From: Marmoricola sp. URHB0036 | GTDB taxonomy: Bacteria; Actinomycetota; Actinomycetes; Propionibacteriales; Nocardioidaceae | DNA length: 64,000 nucleotides | Direction of reading: 5' to 3' | NCBI RefSeq assembly: GCF_000426045.1 | Contig: NZ_AUEP01000005.1 | Span: forward strand, 310,001-374,000 | Part shown: positions 34,104 through 42,124 of the stretch, one piece after another | How the letters are laid out: every line of letters starts with the position of its first letter | Position numbering within the stretch: the first letter of the stretch is position 1 | Notes under the pieces: model-generated | The model's database searches: none | What the model saw: only the letters and a program-made list of their open reading frames with translations | Told to the model about the DNA's origin: nothing | Translations under genes and position numbers: made by a program

Positions 34104-34748
34104 TCACTTGCTGCGGGCCGGGCGACCCGAGTCGGCCGCCTCACGGGCGCTGGTGATCACGTGGTCGATGAAGCCGTAGTCCTTGGCCTGGGTCGCGGTG
34201 AACCACCGGTCGCGGTCGGCGTCGGTCTCGACCTGCTCGATGGGCTGTCCGGTGTGCTCGCTGATCAGCTCGAAGAGCACCTTCTTGATGTGCAGCGACT
34301 GCTGGGCCTGGATCTTGATGTCGGAGGCCGAGCCGCCCATCCCGCCCGACGGCTGGTGCATCATGATCCGCGCGTGGGGCAGGGCGTAGCGCTTGCCCTT
34401 CGCGCCGGCGCAGAGGAGGAACTGGCCCATCGAGGCCGCCAGGCCCATGCCGACGGTGGCCACGTCGTTGGTGATGTAGTTCATCGTGTCGTAGATCGCC
34501 ATGCCGGCGTCCACGGACCCACCCGGGCTGTTGATGTGCAGGAAGATGTCGGCCTCGGGGTCCTCGGCACTGAGCAGGAGGAGCTGGGCGCAGATCGCGT
34601 TGGCGTTCTGGTCGCGCACCTCCGAGCCGAGGAAGACGATGCGCTCACGGAGCAGGCGCTGGTAGATGTGGTCGTCGAGGCCGTAGCCGGCCTGCCCGCC
34701 GTTCATCTGCGGAAGGGTCGGGTCCGCGGGGATGGAGTTGTCAGTCAC
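34104..34748 (-). CDS. clpP1: ClpP1 protease subunit
   Basis: This is a 214-residue ClpP-family peptidase. The catalytic S106 is in GLAASMGQF and H131 in IMMHQP, with [16 protein letters not shown] following. The GTG at 34748 has TAGGGT seven bases upstream (34756-34761), a leaderless layout; an internal ATG at 34706 is the alternative start. It is first gene of clpP1-clpP2. A match to the ClgR operator core lies at 34803-34813, about 60 bp before the predicted transcription start, consistent with activation by ClgR as known in other actinobacteria. Confidence 0.95.
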   Translation of the reverse strand: MTDNSIPADPTLPQMNGGQAGYGLDDHIYQRLLRERIVFLGSEVRDQNANAICAQLLLLSAEDPEADIFLHINSPGGSVDAGMAIYDTMNYITNDVATVGMGLAASMGQFLLCAGAKGKRYALPHARIMMHQPSGGMGGSASDIKIQAQQSLHIKKVLFELISEHTGQPIEQVETDADRDRWFTATQAKDYGFIDHVITSAREAADSGRPARSK

Positions 34749-34755
34749 GGGTCCG

Positions 34756-34761
34756 ACCCTA
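34756..34761 (-). promoter_or_regulatory. -10 hexamer (TAGGGT) for clpP1P2
   Basis: Minus-strand TAGGGT with a 7-nt gap to the GTG at 34748. Confidence 0.5.
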
Positions 34762-34802
34762 GACGGCGCCCCCGACTTGTTCACGGGTAAACCCCCCGTG
34801 TT

Positions 34803-34813
34803 CGCCCACAGCG
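34803..34813. promoter_or_regulatory. Candidate ClgR operator upstream of clpP1P2
   Basis: CGCCCACAGCG fits CGCYNANRGCG, the core of the corynebacterial ClgR consensus as I remember it. Its centre is about 60 bp upstream of the inferred start of clpP1 transcription, a normal activator position. Confidence 0.5.
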
Positions 34814-34840
34814 GATTCAGCAGCGGACCCGGCAACAGCT

Positions 34841-35317
34841 TCAGGAGCGGTCCGGTTGACGCACGCCTGCCTCGACGGTCTCCCGGATCCGCTCGAGGGT
34901 GGTGCGGATGCCCTCGGCGAGCTCGACGTCGTGCCCCTGAGCCCCACCGATGACGGGTCCGAGGAGCGCCGTACCGATCGTGAACCTCGGCAGCACCCGG
35001 CGCCCGGTCACCGAGGTGCCGACGGCCGTCGGCTCGAGCTCGTAGACCCAGGTGGCGCCACTCTCCCGGGTCTTCCAGGCCACCGCGTGCGCGGGTTCCC
35101 AGCGCACCACCCTGGAGGTGGTCGGCCAGACGACGGCCTTGCGCCGGTTGATGCCGACGATGGTGGCGCCCACGCCGGGCTTGCCGACCACGAACGCCTT
35201 GCGCAGCTCGGGACTGAACTCCGGCATCCGGCCCAGGTCCGAGACCACCTGCCACACCGCTTCGGGAGTCGCCTGGATCTCGACGGTGCTGGAGATCGTG
35301 CTCGGGGTCTGGGTCAT
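34841..35317 (-). CDS. SRPBCC-family protein (polyketide cyclase/START-like fold)
   Basis: This is a 158-residue single-domain protein. [20 protein letters not shown] at the start, [20 protein letters not shown] and [18 protein letters not shown] are typical of the SRPBCC hydrophobic-pocket fold. It could bind or carry a small lipid-like ligand; the ligand is not deducible. The ATG at 35317 overlaps the stop of the lipase-like gene by four bases (35314-35317), so the two are coupled and probably act on the same pathway. Longer frames upstream lie inside the hydrolase. Confidence 0.85.
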   Translation of the reverse strand: MTQTPSTISSTVEIQATPEAVWQVVSDLGRMPEFSPELRKAFVVGKPGVGATIVGINRRKAVVWPTTSRVVRWEPAHAVAWKTRESGATWVYELEPTAVGTSVTGRRVLPRFTIGTALLGPVIGGAQGHDVELAEGIRTTLERIRETVEAGVRQPDRS

Positions 35318-36570
35318 GCGTTCGCGGCCTCCTGCTGCGTGGGCGGGTCGGAGCGGTCGCCCGGGTCGCTGGCGAGCCATCCCCGTAGCGCAGCGTAGAT
35401 GTCGTCGTGGTTGAGCAGGTCGAAGTGGTCGGCCAGTGGGACGTGCAACGTCTCGGCCCCCGGGAACATCTCCTCGCCCCGCCGGGGCCGGCCCAGCGCC
35501 GAGGCGTAGGGCACCAGGTAGTCGCCGATCGTGCCCGCCGTGACCGAGTGCGGTGAGCGGGTCAGGGTCGCGGCGACGAGCCGGTAGCGGGCGTTGGGCA
35601 GATTCTGTACGTCGCTGGCCAGTCCGTGTCGGAGGTCGAGGATGCCGACCGACCGGTACTCCAGGATGCGACCGAACGGAGCCGCCTCGGGGAAGCGACC
35701 CAGGGCCGAGACTCCCCTGTTCACGACGCGCTCGAGAGGTGCGCCGAGGTGAGGGGTGCCCAGACACACGACGTCGGTCACCAGGTCGGTCCACGGCGTG
35801 GTCGAGTCGGTGGCCACGGCACAGGCCGCGCGCAGGATCAGTCCACCCATCGAGTGGCCGACGAGCGCGATCCGGCGTACCTCCACCGGCCAGGCCTGGA
35901 CGACACGGTCGAGCAGCGCGGCCAACGCGACACCGTTCTCGGCGATCGGCAGTCCGGTGTTGACCCTCAGGAAGACCGGCGTCCAGCCTTCGGCGGCGAG
36001 CCGCTCGCCGTAGCTGACCTTCTCGGGGCGCTCTCGGCGCGCCTCGGTCCTCGGCCGGGCGGCGCGGTTCCAGTAGGCCTCGTTCTCGCTCAGCCCGTGC
36101 ACGAACACCACCAGCCGCTCGCTGGCACGGGGGTACGCCGCGGCGAGCCCCTCCCGATCGAGGGCGACGTCGCGGCCTCCGACGCGGACGCCCATGTCGA
36201 AGTGGAAGTTGGAGCCCTCCTCGCGCAACCGGTCGCCGATCAGGCCGGTGACCGCGGCCCGCACGAAGCGCCCACGAGGGGTCGCCTCCATCTCGGTGCC
36301 GAGCCCCGCCCGACTCGCGGCGCGCAGGCTGGTCGAGCCGGCCCGGAAGCCGACGCGGATGGAGCCGTAGACGGCCTTGGCGATGCCGTCGTGCAGACGG
36401 TGCCCGACCGTGGGGCCGCCGCCGTTGAGCCTGTCGTTGATCCCGTGGACCCGGCCGGCCACGGCACCGTGCACCTCGCGCACGGTCCCGACGACCAGGT
36501 CCTCCACGTAGTCGGCCGCCAGCGCGGCGGCGTCCAGGGTGCTCGCGTCGTCCCGTCTCACAGTGAACAA
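35314..36570 (-). CDS. Alpha/beta-hydrolase, lipase-like
   Basis: This 418-residue protein has an N-terminal region of about 150 residues of unknown fold, then an alpha/beta-hydrolase domain. The oxyanion-type motif is [14 protein letters not shown] (154-167), the nucleophile S240 is in [10 protein letters not shown], and a catalytic-type His is near the end ([14 protein letters not shown]). It is likely a lipase or esterase and lacks an obvious signal peptide. The start is uncertain: TTG 36570 and GTG 36561 both fall at a perfect 9-bp-arm palindrome (36561-36580), suggesting a repressor site right at the start. It is coupled to the downstream SRPBCC gene. Confidence 0.82.
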   Translation of the reverse strand: MFTVRRDDASTLDAAALAADYVEDLVVGTVREVHGAVAGRVHGINDRLNGGGPTVGHRLHDGIAKAVYGSIRVGFRAGSTSLRAASRAGLGTEMEATPRGRFVRAAVTGLIGDRLREEGSNFHFDMGVRVGGRDVALDREGLAAAYPRASERLVVFVHGLSENEAYWNRAARPRTEARRERPEKVSYGERLAAEGWTPVFLRVNTGLPIAENGVALAALLDRVVQAWPVEVRRIALVGHSMGGLILRAACAVATDSTTPWTDLVTDVVCLGTPHLGAPLERVVNRGVSALGRFPEAAPFGRILEYRSVGILDLRHGLASDVQNLPNARYRLVAATLTRSPHSVTAGTIGDYLVPYASALGRPRRGEEMFPGAETLHVPLADHFDLLNHDDIYAALRGWLASDPGDRSDPPTQQEAANA

Positions 36571-36580
36571 GTGTTCACTG
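36561..36580. promoter_or_regulatory. Palindromic operator at the hydrolase start
   Basis: CAGTGAACA-AG-TGTTCACTG: perfect 9-bp arms with a 2-bp centre, the shape of a TetR-family operator. It covers both candidate start codons of the lipase-like gene. No TetR gene is next to it. Confidence 0.65.
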
Positions 36581-36589
36581 AACTCGGGT

Positions 36590-36606
36590 GCGGGTCAACG
36601 ACCCGC
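36590..36606. terminator. Hairpin after tig
   Basis: GCGGGTC-AAC-GACCCGC, a 7-bp perfect stem ending seven bases beyond the tig stop. It separates tig from the downstream hydrolase transcript. Confidence 0.55.
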
Positions 36607-36612
36607 GCCGTC

Positions 36613-38058
36613 TCAGGACTGCGTGGCGCTGGTCTCCTCGGCGTCCTCGTCGGCGCTGTCGACCGGCTCGGTGGCCGCCTCGACCACGTCGGCCGCCGTC
36701 GGCGCCGCCTCGGCGTCGGCATCGGGGTCGCCGATGCTCCCGTCGGGACGCAGGTTCTTCAGGTCCACGGTGTTGCCGGACTCGTCGGTGACGGTCGCAC
36801 CCTCGACGATGCGCGCCAGCGCCTTGCCGCGCACGACCTCGGCGACCATCTCGGGGATGTGGTTGTGCTCGACCATGTGCTTGATGAACTCGTCGGGGTT
36901 CTGGCCGGACTGCTGGGCACGCCGCATCAGGTGGGCGCTCAGCTCGTCCTGCTCGACCCCGATCTCCTCGGCCTTCGCGATCTCGTCGAGCAGGAACTGC
37001 GAGGCCATGGCGTCACGGACCCGCTTCTCGAGCTCGGCCTCGAACTCGTCGACGGTCTGCTTCTCGTTGTCGAGGTACTGCTCCATCGTCATGCCGGCGT
37101 ACACCAGCTGCTGCTCGATCTCCTGGCGACGCCCGGCGAGCTCCTCGGCCACGACGCTCTCGGGCAGCGGGATCTCGGCAGCGTCGAGCAGCTGCTCGAG
37201 GACGGCGTCACGCGCGGCGGCCGCCTGCTCGAGACGCTTGCCGCGCTCGAGGCGAGTGGCGACGTCGTCGCGCAGCTCGGCGACGGTGTCGAACTCCGAG
37301 GCGGTCTGGGCGAAGTCGTCGTCGAGCTCGGGCAGCTCCTGCTCCTTGACGGCCGACAGCTTGACGTTGACCTCGACCTCCTCGCCGGACAGGTCGCCAC
37401 CGAGGAGCGAGGACGTGAAGGTCTTCTCCTCGCCGGCGCTCAGCCCGCGGAGCGCCTCGTCGATGCCGTCGAGCATCTCGCCGGACCCGAGCTTGTAGGA
37501 GTAGCCGCTGACCTCGCCACCCTCGACCGCCTCGCCGTCGCGCGTGGCCTTGAGGTCGATGGTGGTGACGTCGCCGTCCTGGGCGGGACGGTCGACGTCC
37601 TTGAGGGTCGCGAAGCGCTCGCGCAGCGACTCGACCTGCTCGTCGACGTCGTCGTCGGAGACGGTCACGTCGTCGACCTGCACGCTGATGGCGTCGTACG
37701 ACGGGACCTCGATCGTGGGGCGTACGTCGACCTCGGCGGTGAACTCGAACAGCGAGTTGTCCTCGAGCTTGGTGACGTCGATCTCGGGCTGGGCCAGCGG
37801 CTGCAGGTCGTTCTCCTGCAGGGCCTGGACGTAGAGCTTGGGGAGGGCGTCGTTGATCGCCTCGTCGAGGACGGCACCGCGACCGACCTGGCGGTCGATC
37901 ACCGGCGGCGGGACCTTGCCCTTGCGGAAGCCGGGGATGTTGATCTGCTTGGCGATGGCCTGGTACGCCGCGTCGAGGCTCGGCTTGAGCTCCTCGAAGG
38001 GCACCTCGACGGTGATCTTGGCCCTGGTGGGGCTCAGCGTCTCGACGGCGCTCTTCAC
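36613..38058 (-). CDS. tig: Trigger factor
   Basis: This 481-residue ribosome-associated chaperone has three visible parts. The N-terminal ribosome-binding domain has the signature NIPGFRKGKVPPPVID (about 40-55). The PPIase (FKBP-type) domain lies at about 155-240 (AQDGDVTTIDLKATRDGEAV, YSYKLGSGEMLDGID). A long helical C-terminal chaperone domain follows, then an acidic Ala/Glu/Asp tail of about 40 residues, longer than in many trigger factors. The GTG at 38058 (VKSAVETLSPTRAKI) has GGAGAAACC before it; the open frame to 38163 runs into a tRNA gene and is not real. It lies upstream of clpP1P2X as in most bacteria, here separated by two other genes. Confidence 0.96.
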   Translation of the reverse strand: MKSAVETLSPTRAKITVEVPFEELKPSLDAAYQAIAKQINIPGFRKGKVPPPVIDRQVGRGAVLDEAINDALPKLYVQALQENDLQPLAQPEIDVTKLEDNSLFEFTAEVDVRPTIEVPSYDAISVQVDDVTVSDDDVDEQVESLRERFATLKDVDRPAQDGDVTTIDLKATRDGEAVEGGEVSGYSYKLGSGEMLDGIDEALRGLSAGEEKTFTSSLLGGDLSGEEVEVNVKLSAVKEQELPELDDDFAQTASEFDTVAELRDDVATRLERGKRLEQAAAARDAVLEQLLDAAEIPLPESVVAEELAGRRQEIEQQLVYAGMTMEQYLDNEKQTVDEFEAELEKRVRDAMASQFLLDEIAKAEEIGVEQDELSAHLMRRAQQSGQNPDEFIKHMVEHNHIPEMVAEVVRGKALARIVEGATVTDESGNTVDLKNLRPDGSIGDPDADAEAAPTAADVVEAATEPVDSADEDAEETSATQS

Positions 38059-38104
38059 AGGGTTTCTCCTTGGTAGTTCGGTGATCGTTCGGGTCTGCAC
38101 ACAG

Positions 38105-38177
38105 TCGGGGCGACAGGACTCGAACCTGCGGTCTCCTGCTCCCAAAGCAGGCGCGCTAGCCACTACGCTACGCCCCG
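38105..38177 (-). tRNA. tRNA-Pro (TGG anticodon)
   Basis: A 73-nt cloverleaf without encoded CCA. The acceptor stem CGGGGCG pairs with CGCCCCG, with discriminator A at 38105. The anticodon arm CCTGC-TTTGGGA-GCAGG has TGG at 38142-38144, and the T arm carries GGTTCGAGTCC. It lies 46 bp upstream of tig on the same strand. Confidence 0.95.
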
Positions 38178-38215
38178 CCAGAAGGCCCCAATTGGCGCTG
38201 CCAGGGGCTTCTGAG

Positions 38216-38286
38216 AGCGGATGACGGGAATCGAACCCGCGTCATCAGTTTGGAAGACTGAGGCTCTACCATTGAGCTACATCCGC
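38216..38286 (-). tRNA. tRNA-Gly (TCC anticodon)
   Basis: A 71-nt cloverleaf without encoded CCA. The acceptor GCGGATG pairs with CATCCGC, with discriminator T. The anticodon arm TCAGT-CTTCCAA-ACTGA has TCC at 38252-38254, and the T loop is GGTTCGATTCC. It lies 38 bp upstream of tRNA-Pro, probably on the same precursor. Confidence 0.95.
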
Positions 38287-38362
38287 GCACGCTCCTCGAT
38301 GCGTTTTCCAGCGAGGGCGGGGACCATCGTGCCACAGCGGACCCCGCGGTCACGAACCGGCG

Positions 38363-39457
38363 TCAGGAAGCCGATCTGCCGTGCAGGCGCCGGTGCACCA
38401 CCACCAGAGCGCGGTCGTCGTTGGTCTGCTCCATGGAGTCGATGAGCAGCTTGGCGCCGCCGTCGAAACCGCTCTGCACCAGCCGCTCCCCCAGCCCCGC
38501 GAGCTTGTCCATGCCCAGCGAGATGTCGCGCTGCGCCGTCTCCACCAGCCCGTCGGTGAACAGCAGCAGCCCGTCCCCGGGGTTCAGCCGTCCGCCGATG
38601 GGCTCGAAGTCGGCGTTCTCGAGCAGCCCGAGGGCCGGCCCGTCGGAGTTGAGCACCGACCAGCGACCCGAGCCGGCGTGCAGCCAGACGGCGGGCGGGT
38701 GACCCGCCTTGCGGAGCTCGAAGGCACCGGAGACCAGGTCGAGGTGCAGGTGGATCGCCGTGGCGAAGCCCTCACCCCAGTCCTGGCCCATCAGGTAGTC
38801 GTTGGCCGCCGGCAGGAACTGCTCGCCGGGGAGGGCCGAGACGATCCCGTTGAAGGCACCGGACAGGAACAGTGATCGGGACCCGGCCTCGACCCCCTTG
38901 CCCGAGACGTCGACGACCACGAGCTCGAACTTGTCGTCGGAGGACCGTCTGGCCACGATGAAGTCGCCGGCGAACGAGGTGCCCCCCGCGGACTTCACCA
39001 CCGACTCGACCAGCCACTCGCGCGGCAGCTCCGGCAGGTTGCCCTGCTTGGAGATGCGGTCGCGCAGGTCCACGAACATCGATTCGCCCAACGGGCCCGA
39101 GACGCCGAGCCTGCTGCGGCGGAACGAGGTCGCCATGATCAGCAGGGCGATGGCGAAGGTCACGACCGCGCGGCCGATGGCGCGCAGGCTGACCGTCGGC
39201 TGGTCGACCAGGAGCACGCAGAAGCACGCGCACACGAACACGATGAACCACGGCAGCGACCGCGGGCCGAGCCAGAGGCTGCCGATGAACATCGGCAGCA
39301 GGAGCACCGTCGAGGGGATGTACTCGGGGTAGACGATCCCGCCGAGCGTGCTGGAGAGCGTGAGCAGCACCAGGAACACCAGGGCTGGACGGTCCGAGAC
39401 CGACATCTCCCGACGGATGCGCAGGGAGAACCCGCGCCACGGCGCACGGTTCGGCAA
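38363..39457 (-). CDS. PP2C-type protein phosphatase (SpoIIE/RsbU-like), membrane
   Basis: This 364-residue protein has four hydrophobic segments (about 25-110) and a SpoIIE/PP2C phosphatase domain (about 150-355). Metal-binding motifs include GGTSFAGDFIVARR, VVVDVSGKGVEAG, LRKAGHPPAVWLHAG and GDGLLLFTDGLVE. Relatives dephosphorylate anti-anti-sigma factors, so a role in a sigma-factor partner-switching pathway is plausible; no such partner gene is nearby. The start is TTG at 39457 with GGAGAA seven bases upstream. It is encoded 36 bp downstream of the Nei-type glycosylase gene. Confidence 0.88.
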   Translation of the reverse strand: MPNRAPWRGFSLRIRREMSVSDRPALVFLVLLTLSSTLGGIVYPEYIPSTVLLLPMFIGSLWLGPRSLPWFIVFVCACFCVLLVDQPTVSLRAIGRAVVTFAIALLIMATSFRRSRLGVSGPLGESMFVDLRDRISKQGNLPELPREWLVESVVKSAGGTSFAGDFIVARRSSDDKFELVVVDVSGKGVEAGSRSLFLSGAFNGIVSALPGEQFLPAANDYLMGQDWGEGFATAIHLHLDLVSGAFELRKAGHPPAVWLHAGSGRWSVLNSDGPALGLLENADFEPIGGRLNPGDGLLLFTDGLVETAQRDISLGMDKLAGLGERLVQSGFDGGAKLLIDSMEQTNDDRALVVVHRRLHGRSAS

Positions 39458-39493
39458 GGTGTTCTCCCCTGGGGTGTCCGAAATGTGGAATGC

Positions 39494-40324
39494 CTAGCGT
39501 ACGGCCCGGGACCGGAACGCGGGCTGACATTGCGGACACCAGAAGAGATTTCGTCCCGCGAGCTCGGCGGTCCTGATCCGGGACCCGCAGACCAGGCACG
39601 GCTGACCCGTACGCCGGTAGACGTAGACCTCCCCACCGTGGTCGTCGACCCGCGGCGGGCGACCCATCGCCTCCGGGGTGTGCTGCGTGTGCACGGTGTC
39701 GATCCGCCCGGTGCGCACCCCCTCCTGCATCAGCGCGACCAGGTCGTCCCAGATGGAGCCGAACTGGCCGACGCGCAGGGTGCTGCCGGGGCGGAGCGGG
39801 TGCATCCGGTGCCGGAACAGGACCTCGGCGCGGTAGACGTTGCCGACTCCGGCGATCACTGCCTGGTCCAGGAGGAGGTCGCCGATCGGTCGGTGGCTGC
39901 GCTTGATCCGCGCCCAGGCCCGGGTCGGGTCGGCGTCGGGGCGCAGCGGGTCCGGCCCCAGCGAGGCGATCACGTGGTCGTGGCGGTCGCGCCCGATCAG
40001 GTCGCACTGGATGGCGCCCCGCAGGTCGGCGTACGTCGCCTCGTCCTGCAGCCGCAGCCTGACCTGGCCCACCGGCTCGGGTGCCGGCCCCGGGTGCAGG
40101 TCGAACGTGCCGATCAGGCCCAGGTGGATGTGGATGAACCGGTCACCGGGAAACTCGACGAACAGGTGCTTGCCGGCCGAGTCGGCGCCGACCAGGGTCT
40201 CCCCGTCGAGCAGCGCGGCGTCCGCGGCGAACCGGCCTTGCGGACTGCTGACCCGGACCCGGTGGCCGGTGAACGCGGCGTCCAGGTCGTCGGCGAGCCG
40301 GCGGAGGGTGTGCCCCTCAGGCAT
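39494..40324 (-). CDS. nei2: Fpg/Nei-family DNA glycosylase (Nei2-like)
   Basis: This is a 276-residue base-excision repair enzyme. It begins MPEGHTLRRLADDL; after Met removal the N-terminal Pro2 with Glu3 is the catalytic pair for glycosylase and AP-lyase chemistry. The helix-two-turn-helix GVGNVYRAEVLFR and a C-terminal zinc finger (CLVCG and CPQCQ) are intact. It removes oxidised pyrimidines or purines; MPEGHTL is typical of the actinobacterial Nei branch. ATG 40324 overlaps the 3' end of rpiB by eight bases, indicating one operon; a longer frame to 40417 lies within rpiB. Confidence 0.92.
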   Translation of the reverse strand: MPEGHTLRRLADDLDAAFTGHRVRVSSPQGRFAADAALLDGETLVGADSAGKHLFVEFPGDRFIHIHLGLIGTFDLHPGPAPEPVGQVRLRLQDEATYADLRGAIQCDLIGRDRHDHVIASLGPDPLRPDADPTRAWARIKRSHRPIGDLLLDQAVIAGVGNVYRAEVLFRHRMHPLRPGSTLRVGQFGSIWDDLVALMQEGVRTGRIDTVHTQHTPEAMGRPPRVDDHGGEVYVYRRTGQPCLVCGSRIRTAELAGRNLFWCPQCQPAFRSRAVR

Positions 40325-40808
40325 CGTCGCGGATCGCGGAGTCCGGCAGCGGCGGGAGCTCGCCGGTCGACTCGTAGTCCGCCAACATGCCGATGCGGCG
40401 CGCGTGCCGCTCCTCACCGGTGAAGTCCGTGCGCAGGAAGATCCCGATGAATCGCGTCATCTCCGCGACGGTGTGCATCCGGCCGCCGATCGAGATCACG
40501 TTGGCGTCGTTGTGCTGGCGGGCCAGTGCCGCGGTCTCGTCGCTCCAGGCCAGCGCTGCCCGGACACCCTTCACCTTGTTGGCCGCGATCTGCTCGCCGT
40601 TGCCGGAGCCACCGATCACCACGCCGAGACTGCCCTCGTCCCCGACGACCCCTTCGGCTGCCCGGAGGCAGAACACCGGGTAGTCGTCCTGGGCGTCGTA
40701 CACGAACGGGCCGTGGTCGACCGGCTCATGGCCCTGCTCGCGCAGCCACCCGACCAGGTGGTCCTTCAGCTCGAGGCCGGCATGGTCGGATCCCAGGTGG
40801 ACTCGCAT
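40317..40808 (-). CDS. rpiB: Ribose-5-phosphate isomerase B
   Basis: This 163-residue RpiB/LacAB-family isomerase interconverts ribose 5-phosphate and ribulose 5-phosphate in the non-oxidative pentose phosphate pathway. Motifs are HLGSDHAGLELKDHL (4-18), VVIGGSGNGEQIAANKVKG (63-81) and VISIGGRMHT. As in mycobacterial RpiB, the usual catalytic Cys of enterobacterial enzymes is absent and a Glu (E72 in GNGEQ) is the probable base. ATG 40808 was chosen because the longer frame upstream has no family similarity. It is followed by the overlapping Nei2 gene. Confidence 0.95.
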   Translation of the reverse strand: MRVHLGSDHAGLELKDHLVGWLREQGHEPVDHGPFVYDAQDDYPVFCLRAAEGVVGDEGSLGVVIGGSGNGEQIAANKVKGVRAALAWSDETAALARQHNDANVISIGGRMHTVAEMTRFIGIFLRTDFTGEERHARRIGMLADYESTGELPPLPDSAIRDDA

Positions 40809-40846
40809 GAAACCGATCCTTGCAGACCCACGACCACGCGGGCGCG

Positions 40847-41557
40847 TCAGTCCGTGCCGCGCTGCGGGGTGGCCGTGCCGTGCATCCGACGGGCGTACCT
40901 TCGGAAGGCCCACCGGCCGAGGACGGGGAGGATCGGCCGCAACGGTGCCGGCAGCTTGGCGACCTCCAGCGCGATGGCCTCCGGGTCGCCTTCGTAGAGC
41001 ATCATCCCGAAGCCCGTCAGCAGCATGCCCTTGGGAATCGACTCCATCCCGCGCTCGGTGAACTCCTCCCACTCCCCCGGCGTGATGTGCCGGGCCATGA
41101 GCGGCAGCACCCGCGACTCCTCGGCGTCGAGGTGCTCGCAGAGTGCCGCGCCGAGCCCGGCGAGGTGGTCGGCCAGCCGCGTGCCGTCGTCGACCGACGC
41201 TGATGCGCGCCACACCGAGACCAGCGGCGGGCAGCCGTCCAGGAGCCGGTGGACGCTCTCGTGCTGGTCCTCCATCAGCTGCACGAGTGGTGCGAGCTCG
41301 TCCGGTACTCGTTCCACGAGCCGGTCCCAGAGAAGCTCGTCCTCGATCGAGTGGTGGTGCTCGACGAGGCCGGTCCACAGGTCCACGTGTGCGGCCACCT
41401 CCTCGGCGCGGCGGACGTCACCGACCCGGACGCGACGTACGGCGGGAACGGCCAGCCGTAGCTCGCGGCGGAAGCTGGTGTGGGCGACGACCATCATCCG
41501 CACGTCGGTGAGCCCTGGACCGAACAGCAGGCTCGGCGCCGTCGTCTCGGCGCTCAC
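40847..41557 (-). CDS. Hemerythrin HHE domain protein
   Basis: This 236-residue protein has a four-helix hemerythrin-like domain. Iron-ligand-type residues are present in HTSFRRELR, LVEHHHSIEDELLW, EDQHESVHRLLD and LCEHLDAEESRVLPLM. A C-terminal extension of about 80 residues follows (GEWEEFTERGMESIPKGM). Di-iron binding with oxygen, NO or redox sensing is likely. Its GTG at 41557 overlaps the stop of the upstream SnoaL-like gene by four bases. It is probably controlled by the LAL regulator divergently encoded from 42125. Confidence 0.85.
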   Translation of the reverse strand: MSAETTAPSLLFGPGLTDVRMMVVAHTSFRRELRLAVPAVRRVRVGDVRRAEEVAAHVDLWTGLVEHHHSIEDELLWDRLVERVPDELAPLVQLMEDQHESVHRLLDGCPPLVSVWRASASVDDGTRLADHLAGLGAALCEHLDAEESRVLPLMARHITPGEWEEFTERGMESIPKGMLLTGFGMMLYEGDPEAIALEVAKLPAPLRPILPVLGRWAFRRYARRMHGTATPQRGTD

Positions 41558-42009
41558 CGGGAACCACCCAGGCGGTCGGCCAGCGCCTGGTGCGCGACCT
41601 GGCCGTAGTACTCGTACATGTCCGCGATCAGGCCGTCGCGGAAGGTGACGCGGATGGCCAGGAGGTTCTCGTAGCTCCCGCCGCCGACGAGGTCCGCCAC
41701 CATCCGCTCCTCGACGATCGCGACGTCGGGGTCGGCGGTCTGGTGGAAGCGCACGTCGTGGACCTCGATGCAGGTCGCCGCGGCGCCGAACCCACCGAAC
41801 AGGGCACGGAACTGGTCGCGACCCTCGACGGTCGGCGGGATCCCCGCGACCGGGTAGGCCACCGAGTAGCGCGGTTCCGCGGTCCAGTGGGCGAGGAACT
41901 CCTCGATGTCGCCGGCGTACAACGCAACGGCGGCGGCGCGCCAGGTCGCCTCGTTGCGGGCGCGGGCCATGGTCAGGTCGGGAGTGGCGGTGCTGGTCGT
42001 GGTGGTCAT
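41554..42009 (-). CDS. SnoaL-like / NTF2-fold protein
   Basis: This 151-residue protein has a nuclear transport factor 2-like fold signature. It starts with a Thr-rich segment (MTTTTSTATPDLTMARARN), followed by ATWRAAAVALYAGDIEEFLA, GIPPTVEGRDQFRALFGGF and, at the end, FRDGLIADMYEYYGQV. Such proteins serve as small-molecule isomerases, cyclases or binding proteins; the substrate is not evident. ATG 42009 has GGAGGACGAC directly upstream. It is translationally coupled to the hemerythrin gene and divergent from a large LuxR regulator gene 115 bp away. Confidence 0.82.
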   Translation of the reverse strand: MTTTTSTATPDLTMARARNEATWRAAAVALYAGDIEEFLAHWTAEPRYSVAYPVAGIPPTVEGRDQFRALFGGFGAAATCIEVHDVRFHQTADPDVAIVEERMVADLVGGGSYENLLAIRVTFRDGLIADMYEYYGQVAHQALADRLGGSR

Positions 42010-42078
42010 GTCGTCCTCCGTGGTCGATCGGGCGGGCTTGTCGGGTACGACGCTGCCCGCTGCTCCGGCTCCGAACAT

Positions 42079-42089
42079 CGGGGGAATCC
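42079..42089 (-). promoter_or_regulatory. 11-bp element shared with the first LAL locus
   Basis: On the minus strand GGATTCCCCCG, identical to 9628-9638 before the DUF4242 gene. It lies in the divergent region between the SnoaL-like and LAL genes. Confidence 0.3.
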
Positions 42090-42124
42090 CTGTCCCTGGA
42101 ACCTCCGGGTGCGATGCTCGCGAG

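Noticed and set aside
34749-35255. N-terminal extension of clpP1
   Set aside because: It runs through the SRPBCC gene and would remove the leaderless promoter and ClgR-like site from non-coding sequence.
35626-38076. 816-codon open frame on the plus strand
   Set aside because: Antisense shadow of the lipase-like gene and trigger factor; no recognisable motif.
38059-38163. N-terminal extension of trigger factor
   Set aside because: It would translate tRNA-Pro; the family start VKSAVETL is at 38058.
38178-38215. Imperfect inverted repeat between the two tRNA genes
   Set aside because: The arms (GAAGGCCCC and GGGGCTTC) are interrupted; most likely ordinary tRNA-processing spacer, not a separate element.
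41906-42124. N-terminal extension of the second LAL regulator
   Set aside because: It overlaps the divergent SnoaL-like gene, and the LAL domain begins right at VDLVGRERE.
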